Assembly: GCA_963717695.1 (NCBI GenBank)
Contig: CAVQWR010000001.1
Coordinates: 186,001-250,000 of the forward strand
Length of the DNA: 64,000 bases
Reading direction: 5' to 3'
Source: CAIWHR01 sp963717695
GTDB lineage: Bacteria; Pseudomonadota; Gammaproteobacteria; Burkholderiales; Casimicrobiaceae
Below are positions 58,666-64,000 of the stretch, piece by piece. Numbering within the stretch: the stretch's first letter is position 1; each line of letters begins with the position of its first letter. A model generated the notes under the pieces. It was not told where the DNA came from. It saw only the letters and a list, made by a program, of their open reading frames with translations, and made no database searches. The position numbers and the translations under genes were made by a program.

Positions 58666-59028
58666 ATGGAAACCATCATGGATCGCACTCTCTCGACTGG
58701 CACGACCTCTTCCTACGGCGGCAACAATTCCCCGATCTCGCAAGCGACCGACAAGATCGAATCTGGCGCGCAGGCCGCCCACCAGACCGTCGACAAGGTG
58801 GCCGACAAGGCCGCGAGCTCGGTCGGTCGCGTCAGCGGTGCGGCGCATCAGGCCGTGGACGGTGCAGCTGGCGCTGCCGCAACCGCGGCGCAATGGGCCT
58901 CGACGATTCCGGCACAGGCGACCAAGCTGTCCGAATCGGCGTGTGCCTCGATTCGCGCGCGCCCGCTCTCGACGGTCGCAGGCGCCGTCGTCGTCGGATA
59001 TCTGCTCGGCCGCCTCGCGCGCTTCTAA
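58666..59028 (+). CDS. ElaB/YqjD/DUF883-like membrane-anchored protein
   Basis: A 120-residue protein. A polar, Ala-rich helical body (ATDKIESGAQAAHQTVDKVA) is followed by a single C-terminal helix, RPLSTVAGAVVVGYLLGRLA, of the ElaB/DUF883 type with G-x-x-x-G. Relatives tether stationary-phase ribosomes to the inner membrane. Two ATGs (58666 and 58678) are close together; neither has a strong ribosome binding site. Confidence 0.65.
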   Translation: METIMDRTLSTGTTSSYGGNNSPISQATDKIESGAQAAHQTVDKVADKAASSVGRVSGAAHQAVDGAAGAAATAAQWASTIPAQATKLSESACASIRARPLSTVAGAVVVGYLLGRLARF

Positions 59029-59067
59029 AGCGCGTATCGTCAGCTACGTATCGTATGGAGAAATGAA

Positions 59068-59628
59068 ATGCCCAGAGCCGCCGCGCCCCGTTCATCCCGT
59101 CGTCGCACCGCCAAAACGGCGCTCGACGTTCTGAAGTCCGATCACGCCGAAGTCACCAGGTTGTTCAAGCAATTCGAGCGCTTTGCCAAGTCCGACGACA
59201 GCGAAGGCATGCAGCAGGTCGCGCAGGCCGCCTGCAAGGCCCTCGGCATCCACGCCGAGATCGAGGAAATGATCTTCTATCCGGCGCTGCGCGGCGCCGC
59301 CGATGCGGATGCGCCTCTCGACGAGGCCGATGTCGAGCACAGTCACATCAAGGAACTCGTGGCGCAGCTCGAATCGTCGCAGCCCGGCGACGAGCTGTAC
59401 GAGGCGCGAATGACGGTGCTTTCCGAGTACGTGCAACACCACGTGAAGGAAGAGGAGAGCACCCTCTTCGCGAAGGCCCGCAAGGCCGATTGCGACCTCG
59501 TGGCGCTGGGCGAGCAATTGCTGGCGCGCAAGGCCGAACTCGGCGGCGGCGAGGCCGTCGACATCGCTGCACTGTCCGCGCGCGCGGCCGGAGCGCGGGC
59601 CCGCAACGGCCAGCGCGCGAGCCGCTAG
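59068..59628 (+). CDS. Hemerythrin domain protein
   Basis: A 186-residue protein with one HHE/hemerythrin helical bundle: DVLKSDHAEVTRLFKQFERF, GIHAEIEEMIFYPALRG, VEHSHIKELVAQL and VQHHVKEEESTLFAKA. These supply the His and Glu ligands of a di-iron site. A basic N-terminus and Ala/Arg-rich tail flank it. The function is oxygen, NO or oxidative-stress handling; in stress islands such proteins are common. GGAG lies 7 bases before the ATG. Confidence 0.85.
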   Translation: MPRAAAPRSSRRRTAKTALDVLKSDHAEVTRLFKQFERFAKSDDSEGMQQVAQAACKALGIHAEIEEMIFYPALRGAADADAPLDEADVEHSHIKELVAQLESSQPGDELYEARMTVLSEYVQHHVKEEESTLFAKARKADCDLVALGEQLLARKAELGGGEAVDIAALSARAAGARARNGQRASR

Positions 59629-59632
59629 AACG

Positions 59633-59672
59633 CTGGCGCCGCCGGCCCGTGGAAACGGGACGGCGGCGCCAG
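59633..59672 (+). other. Strong hairpin after the hemerythrin gene
   Basis: A 12-bp stem plus a further 5 bp, with one mismatch, around GGAA: CTGGCGCCGCCG with CGGCGGCGCCAG. It begins four bases after the stop. There is no T-run, so it may protect the mRNA 3' end or need Rho. Confidence 0.55.
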
Positions 59673-59739
59673 GGTTGCCTGCTTGACCTGCGGAGGGTCA
59701 AATCGCCTCCGCCCTTCTTGCGTGCCCGCGTGCGTCTAA

Positions 59740-60301
59740 ATGTCGATTTCCAACAATGAAACGGCGCATGGCGTTCGCGTTCGGCGCGACCTTCGCCGGG
59801 CGCGCGCGCATTCCCCGGCCCACGCGCCGTCCGAGTCCGCCTCGCGCCCGGAGTCGCTGAAGGACCAGGCCGACAGCACGCACCAGGAAGCGCGGATGGT
59901 GCTTCCCGGGCATCCAGGCGCTGTTCGGATTCCAGCTGATCGCGGTGTTCAACCGTCCGTTTTTCGATTTGGAACCGGGCGACCGTCTGCTGCACCTGTT
60001 GGCGCTGGTCCTGATTGCCGTCTCGGCAGGGCTGATCATGGCGCCGGCCTCGTACCGGCGCCTCGCCGAACCGACGCGCATCACGCGCCGCTGGGTCCGC
60101 CTCGCAGCCCGCGCGATTGCATACGCGATGGCGGCACTGATGCTCGGCATCAGCATCGACGTCTATCTGGTCACGATGCTGATCGTCGGACGTGCGTCCA
60201 TCGCAATCGCGGCGGCCCTCGCGCTTTGCGCCTTCCTCGCGTATCTGTGGTTCGGGTTGCCATGGCTGCACGGCGGCCGCGGCCGCCGCGAGCTGGACTG
60301 A
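59740..60301 (+). CDS. DUF6328-type membrane protein (one frameshift)
   Basis: The first frame reads ...DQADSTHQEARMVLPG. After one surplus C in CCCGGG (near 59910) the second frame continues IQALFGFQLIAVFNRPFFDL with LLHLLALVLIAVSAGLIMAP and two more hydrophobic segments, ending at 60301. This is the DUF6328 pattern: a charged start, the RMVLPG-IQALFGFQ motif and four helices. Function unknown. The true start may lie inside the first frame. Confidence 0.55.
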
Positions 60302-60328
60302 CCATCGCGCAACGGCGGAGACCGAGGC

Positions 60329-60850
60329 ATGGCGCGCGACATCGCGAAATTGGCGCCTTTCGACGACGAAGGCGCGCTGCGGGTGATCGTCGAGTCGCCG
60401 CGCGGCTCGTCACTGAAGCTTGCCTATGAACCGAAGTTGCGCTTGTTCAGCGTCTCGCGCGAGCTGCCTCTCGGACTTGCCTACCCATTCGACTGGGGTT
60501 TCATCCCGGGAACGCTGGGCGAGGACGGCGACCCGCTCGACGCGATGGCACTGCACAACGCCGCGAGCTTTCCCGGGGTGCTGCTCCCGTGCCGGATCCT
60601 CGGAATGGTCGAGGTCGAGCAACGGGAGGGTCGGGGGAGGCCGCAGGTCAACAACCGCATCATCGCCACGCCGCATTGGCATCGCCCGCTCGCCCGGCTG
60701 ACTGAAGCGCGCGACCTGCCGGCGCCGGCCCGCAGGGATATCGAGCAGTTCTTCGTCGCGACGGCGGCGATGACCGGGAAGCGGCTCACCTTGAAGGGAT
60801 GGGCAAGTCGCCGCGCCACGGAGCGCTTCATCGCGGCGAATCTCGCCTGA
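60329..60850 (+). CDS. Degenerate family I inorganic pyrophosphatase-like protein
   Basis: A 173-residue protein with a family I pyrophosphatase core: VIVESPRGSSLKLAYEP, LAYPFDWGFIPGTLGEDGDP and LDAMAL, keeping the D-x-D-P-x-D metal loop. Compared by eye with E. coli PPase, the later catalytic part is altered: the D97 site looks non-acidic, D102 and K104 align with Asn and Arg (VNNRIIATP), and Tyr141-Lys142 align with Thr-Ala (FVATAAMTGKR). So it may not be an efficient pyrophosphatase. ATG at 60329. It is 27 bases downstream of the DUF6328 gene. Confidence 0.7.
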   Translation: MARDIAKLAPFDDEGALRVIVESPRGSSLKLAYEPKLRLFSVSRELPLGLAYPFDWGFIPGTLGEDGDPLDAMALHNAASFPGVLLPCRILGMVEVEQREGRGRPQVNNRIIATPHWHRPLARLTEARDLPAPARRDIEQFFVATAAMTGKRLTLKGWASRRATERFIAANLA

Positions 60851-60876
60851 CGCCCAGGGCGACGCAACGAACCAAT

Positions 60877-60910
60877 AAAAAAAGCCGGCGATGCAATCGC
60901 GCCGCCGGCT
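60877..60910 (-). terminator. Intrinsic terminator of the PRC-barrel gene
   Basis: On the minus strand AGCCGGCG and CGCCGGCT pair around a 12-base loop, then seven T residues follow. It lies 27 bases after the stop at 60937. On the plus strand it could also end the pyrophosphatase-like transcript. Confidence 0.75.
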
Positions 60911-60936
60911 GCAAGCTTGCTTACCGTGAATGCAAG

Positions 60937-61449
60937 TCAGGACACATTCGGATTATTGATGTCGATGCCTCCGCTCGTGCGCGTGTCGCGCGGCGAGCGC
61001 AGCGGATCGTCCCAATACGGCGTCGCGCTGTAGTACGAATGGAGCTCGGTGGCCCAGGTCGAGTCCGCCATCGACGGCCAGTGGTCCTTGTCGAACCCGG
61101 GCGCGTTCTTCAGCACTTCCTTCTCGACGTTGAGGATGAAGCACTTGTCCTCGGCGTCGAGCGTCAGCGCCGACCAGGGAATCGCGAAGAGCTTGTTGCC
61201 CATGCCGAGGAATCCGCCGAACGACAGCACGGCGTAGGCGATCCGGCCGCCCGTCACGTCGAGCATGATGGCCTCGATCTTGCCGAGATCGTCGCCGGCA
61301 TCGTTGGTGACCGAGTCGCCGATCAGCGTGTCGGCGTCCATCACATACGGGCCCGGGCCGTCGCCGTCGCGCGTTTCCGCGCCGATGATGGCGGCGCCAC
61401 CCGTGCTGCGCGCCGTCGTGCTGGATGTCAGGTTGGAGCGTGTGACCAT
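60937..61449 (-). CDS. PRC-barrel domain protein
   Basis: A 170-residue protein with a PRC-barrel: MDADTLIGDSVTNDAGDDLG, KIEAIMLDVTGGRIAYAVLS and FGGFLGMGNKLFAIPWSAL. The C-terminal part has KDHWPSMADSTWATELHSYY, a stretch common to PRC-barrel proteins in stress islands. PRC barrels bind proteins or RNA; the exact role is unknown. AGGAG lies before the ATG at 61449, and the 18-base upstream extension is not supported. Confidence 0.85.
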   Translation of the reverse strand: MVTRSNLTSSTTARSTGGAAIIGAETRDGDGPGPYVMDADTLIGDSVTNDAGDDLGKIEAIMLDVTGGRIAYAVLSFGGFLGMGNKLFAIPWSALTLDAEDKCFILNVEKEVLKNAPGFDKDHWPSMADSTWATELHSYYSATPYWDDPLRSPRDTRTSGGIDINNPNVS

Positions 61450-61709
61450 GTGAAATCTCCTGGACAACTTTGGTTGCGTCGAAATGCCCCGACGTCAGCA
61501 ATTCGGTGAGCCCGACAGCGCTGGTGGGGAACCCTGCGGCATCACCCGGAGTCGGAGCAGAATCCTCTCGCGCGGTGCGATGCGCCACGACATCATCTGC
61601 GACGGAGGAAGAAGGGTTTATCAGTGCGAACCGATTCGGCGGTAGGTGCTCGCCTACGCCGCCGACGGGAGCGACGCTCGTTCGCCGGCGGCGCGTGCAA
61701 TTCACGGCG
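61450..61709. other. Intergenic region
   Basis: Holds the PRC-barrel promoter and the 3' side of the DUF3309 gene. A GGCGGTAGG/CCTACGCCGCC-type hairpin is visible near 61640. No gene is supported. Confidence 0.35.
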
Positions 61710-61862
61710 TCACAGCACACCGACGACGGCGAGAACGATCAGCACCAGCAGGATGAGACCGACGCCTCCGGCCGGGTAGTAGCCCCAGCCCGAGCTGTAT
61801 GGCCACGTCGGCAGGGCGCCGAGGAGCAGCAGGATCACGAGAATGATGAGCAGCAGGCGCAT
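61710..61862 (-). CDS. DUF3309 small membrane protein (50 aa)
   Basis: ATG at 61862 preceded by a near-perfect AAAGGAGGTAAC. The 50 residues are MRLLLIILVILLLLGALPTW then PYSSGWGYYPAGGVGLILLV and a hydrophobic end, matching DUF3309 with its W-x-Y-x-x-x-W-G-Y-Y-P-x-G centre. Two short membrane helices. Common in the stress islands of soil Proteobacteria; function unknown. Confidence 0.85.
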   Translation of the reverse strand: MRLLLIILVILLLLGALPTWPYSSGWGYYPAGGVGLILLVLIVLAVVGVL

Positions 61863-62115
61863 TGTTACCTCCTTTTGATGGCGGCACGCCGTGGATCCGC
61901 GCGCACCGCTGCGCCCTATTCACGATCTGCGCGCGGCGTCGGCGGAGGTGCCGTTGCCCCGTCATTTCAAAACGCAGGCAACGCCGTCGCAATGCGGCAA
62001 TGTCTGATGGTCCTGTAGGGAGGCAGCCTGCGGCGACGTGCGGCTCGGCGCGCGCTGCGGAAAGCCACTGCGCGGGCAAACACTTTCTGCGCCAGCGCTT
62101 GTCAAAGCGCGCACC
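61863..62115. other. Divergent intergenic region
   Basis: Between the DUF3309 gene (minus) and topoisomerase IB (plus). It should carry both promoters. No gene is supported. Confidence 0.35.
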
Positions 62116-63336
62116 ATGCGAAGCATTGCTGCCCCGTTGCCTTCCGCTTCGCATGTGGTGCCCGGCTCCAAGCGGCGCGCCGCCCAGCGGCTGCGCGCGC
62201 GCGGTGTGGAGCCGCGCGCGGTCCCTCCCGCCTCGACGCCGACCGCCGCGAACGTTCCCGGGCTCGTTTACGTTTCCGACGCAATGCCGGGCATTCGCCG
62301 GCTTCGCCGCGGAGGCCGGTTTGCCTATGCCGCCGCCGACGGACGTCCGGTGCGCGATGCCGCCACGCTCGAGAGGATTGCGAGACTCGCGATTCCGCCG
62401 GCCTACGAGAAGGTCTGGATCTGCCCCGATCCGAACGGCCACCTCCAGGCGACCGGCCACGACGCCCGCGGCCGCAAGCAATACCGGTATCACCCGCGAT
62501 GGCGGGTGTTCCGGGATGCACAGAAGTTCGAGCGGATGCCCGATTTCGCCGAGGCGCTGCCGCGATTGCGGCGCCGGCTGCGAGTCGATCTGGCGCTTCC
62601 CGGCCTGCCCCGCGAGAAGGTGCTCGCCGTCCTCGTGAGCCTCCTCGACGCGACCCGCATGAGAATCGGCAATGCCGAATATGCGCGCGACAACGACAGC
62701 TACGGACTCACGACGCTGCGCAACCGGCACGTTCGCTTCCTCGCTGCCGGCCGCATCGTGTTCCGCTTCCGCGGCAAGGGCGGTGCCGGCCACGAGATCG
62801 CCGTCGACGACAGGCGCCTCGCACGGCTCGTGCGGCGCTGCCACCAGCTGCCCGGACAGCGCCTGTTCCAGTATGTCGACGATGCCGGCGAACGGCGGCC
62901 CATCGATTCGGGCCACGTGAATCTCTACCTCAAGGAGGCGATGGGTGCGGAATTCACCGCCAAGGACTTCCGCACCTGGGGTGCAACGCTTCGCGCGGCC
63001 GCGGTGCTGCATGCCGTGGCGGTGCCCGCCAGCGAACGGGCCGTGACCGGGTGCATCGTCGAAGCCGTGAAGACCGTCGCGGCCGAACTCCGCAACACGC
63101 CCGCGGTCTGCCGCAAGAGCTACATCAATCCTCTGGTATTCGACGCGTGGCGGACGGGGGCACTCCATCGCGGCATCGACGAGCGTATCGCAGGCGCCCC
63201 GCGCAAGACGGAGCGGCGCGTCCTCGCCTTCCTGCGCCAGGAGGCGCGACGCCGCGCGCGGAGCACGGCCCCGCGGCGCGGCGAGGAGCGGGCACTGCGA
63301 GACGCTACTGCGCTTCGCGGTGCCGCGGGTTCATGA
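62116..63336 (+). CDS. DNA topoisomerase IB
   Basis: A 406-residue bacterial type IB topoisomerase. It shows VPGLVYVSDAMPGIRRLRRG, the AIPPAYEKVWICP strand, GRKQYRYHPRWRVFRDAQKF, and the catalytic residues: Arg in LLDATRMRIGNAEYARDN, Lys in FRFRGKGGAGHEI, Arg and His equivalents in KDFRTWGATLRAAAVLH, and the nucleophile Tyr in KSYINPLVFDAW. It relaxes supercoils through a 3'-phosphotyrosine. The ATG at 62116 starts MRSIAAPLP; the 26-residue extension to 62038 is not family-like. Its end overlaps the DUF6496 gene by 6 bases. Confidence 0.9.
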   Translation: MRSIAAPLPSASHVVPGSKRRAAQRLRARGVEPRAVPPASTPTAANVPGLVYVSDAMPGIRRLRRGGRFAYAAADGRPVRDAATLERIARLAIPPAYEKVWICPDPNGHLQATGHDARGRKQYRYHPRWRVFRDAQKFERMPDFAEALPRLRRRLRVDLALPGLPREKVLAVLVSLLDATRMRIGNAEYARDNDSYGLTTLRNRHVRFLAAGRIVFRFRGKGGAGHEIAVDDRRLARLVRRCHQLPGQRLFQYVDDAGERRPIDSGHVNLYLKEAMGAEFTAKDFRTWGATLRAAAVLHAVAVPASERAVTGCIVEAVKTVAAELRNTPAVCRKSYINPLVFDAWRTGALHRGIDERIAGAPRKTERRVLAFLRQEARRRARSTAPRRGEERALRDATALRGAAGS

Positions 63337-63513
63337 CGATTTCTTCCTGGGGACCTTCGCGCCCGCCTTGCGGGCTTCCGACAAGCCGATCGCGATGGCC
63401 TGCTTGCGGCTCGTCACCTTCTTTCCCGAGCGCCCGCTCTTCAGCGTGCCGTGCTTGCGTTCGTCCATCGCCTTCTTGACCTTCTCCTGCGATTTCTTGC
63501 CGTATTGCGCCAT
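63331..63513 (-). CDS. DUF6496 small basic protein (60 aa)
   Basis: A 60-residue Lys/Arg-rich protein: MAQYGKKSQEKVKKAMDERK, HGTLKSGRSGKKVTSRKQAI and AIGLSEARKAGAKVPRKK. It matches DUF6496, a small basic protein found beside TopIB, Ku and PRC-barrel genes. Likely nucleic-acid-associated; function unknown. It converges on topoisomerase IB. Confidence 0.85.
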   Translation of the reverse strand: MAQYGKKSQEKVKKAMDERKHGTLKSGRSGKKVTSRKQAIAIGLSEARKAGAKVPRKKSS

Positions 63514-63762
63514 CGCTCTCTCCTGATGAGTGTGAAAGAAGTCCGGTCGCGGTCGACCGACCGCTGAGGCAAATCTGCTGGCGATGCGAGTGACGCACCA
63601 TCGGCGTGCGCCGTGTCGGCGCGTCAGCCGAATCCGGCGGCGCCGCCGCTCGGCTTGCGCAAAAAAGTGGCGGATGCGAGGGCATCCGCCAAATGAGAGG
63701 CCGGGGGAGGGAGGGCCCGCGGACTCAACGCTGTCCCCGGGAGGAGACAGATGGGACTGTTG
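63514..63762. other. Intergenic region
   Basis: Holds the terminator of the right-edge gene and presumably the DUF6496 promoter. No other gene is supported. Confidence 0.4.
63661..63691 (-). terminator. Intrinsic terminator of the right-edge gene
   Basis: A perfect 10-bp stem (TGGCGGATGC with GCATCCGCCA) around a 4-base loop, then C and six T residues on the minus strand. It lies 72 bases after the stop at 63763-63765. Confidence 0.85.
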
Positions 63763-64000
63763 TTATTTGCGGTACTTGGCCTTCGCGCTCGACACGCAGC
63801 TGTCCTTGGCGGCGCCGCTCAGCGCATCGCACTTCTCGATCGCAACCTTGTAATCGGCGTCCATCTTGTCCTCGCGCGCGTCCTGGCGGGCGGCAGCGAT
63901 CTTCTGGTTCGCCTTGGCGTCGGCCTTCGCCTTGGTTTCGGCGGCCTTCGCCTCCTTGATGCAGACATCCTTGTCGTTGCCGTTCTTCGCGTCGCAGCGT
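63763..64000 (-). CDS. Lys/Ala-rich secreted-type protein, 5' end outside window
   Basis: The open frame enters from the right edge and ends at TAA (63763-63765). The 78 visible residues read RCDAKNGNDKDVCIKEAKAA, then a helical Lys/Ala/Gln stretch (ETKAKADAKANQKIAAARQD), then EKCDALSGAAKDSCVSSAKA and YRK. The spaced cysteines (CDAKxGNxKDxC and CDALxGxAKDxC) are typical of a small periplasmic protein widespread in Burkholderiales. The signal peptide would lie beyond the window. Function unknown. Confidence 0.6.
   Translation of the reverse strand, partial: RCDAKNGNDKDVCIKEAKAAETKAKADAKANQKIAAARQDAREDKMDADYKVAIEKCDALSGAAKDSCVSSAKAKYRK

Overview
The window is GC-rich DNA from a free-living betaproteobacterium, most likely an unclassified Burkholderiales-type lineage. 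This is inferred from gene content: YaeQ, a STAS-fused MlaE permease, class I NrdAB under NrdR-type boxes, a DUF2628 zinc-ribbon protein, a lysine/alanine-rich secreted protein at the right edge, and dense back-to-back genes. No rRNA, tRNA, CRISPR array, insertion sequence or phage module was recognised.

Layout. 0-2.4 kb: end of a CusF-like copper protein, a Met-rich secreted protein, YaeQ. 2.5-10 kb (minus): a P-type cation ATPase, an alpha/beta hydrolase, a zinc-ribbon membrane protein with a pilin-like end, and an Mla/Mce lipid transporter (permease, ATPase, MCE protein). 10.2-13.2 kb: a methyltransferase, an ankyrin protein and a small membrane protein. 13.3-18.9 kb: an nrdA - 59-aa gene - DUF2442 - nrdB operon behind a promoter carrying two NrdR-type boxes three helical turns apart. 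19-24.5 kb: PdeM phosphoesterase, hydroxypyruvate isomerase, a secreted propeller/dockerin protein, rhomboid protease, PAS protein, MBL hydrolase. 24.6-29.5 kb: GtrA flippase, GT39, asparagine synthetase and polyprenyl GT2, which look like one surface-glycan modification unit. 29.8-39.6 kb: assorted metabolism and transport, including an MsrA homologue without its catalytic cysteine, two SDRs and an old yellow enzyme, with two gene remnants and a 57-bp direct repeat between genes. 39.6-44.8 kb: an Lhr-type helicase and a MASE1 hybrid histidine kinase.

44.8-63.5 kb is a stress-survival block: bacterial NHEJ (LigD, Ku and a Cys-rich small protein), a CHASE3 kinase with a divergent receiver-only protein, phosphoketolase, metallothionein-like protein, Fe-type SOD, glycogen debranching enzyme, GT4, ElaB/DUF883-like protein, hemerythrin, DUF6328, a degenerate pyrophosphatase-family protein, PRC-barrel protein, DUF3309, topoisomerase IB and DUF6496. 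These fit a desiccation, oxidative-damage and starvation programme.

Ten otherwise well-conserved genes are broken by about eighteen single-base frame changes, several at homopolymers. The conserved sequence resumes at once in another frame, so I read these as residual sequencing indels and annotate each as one gene, with the breakpoints given.
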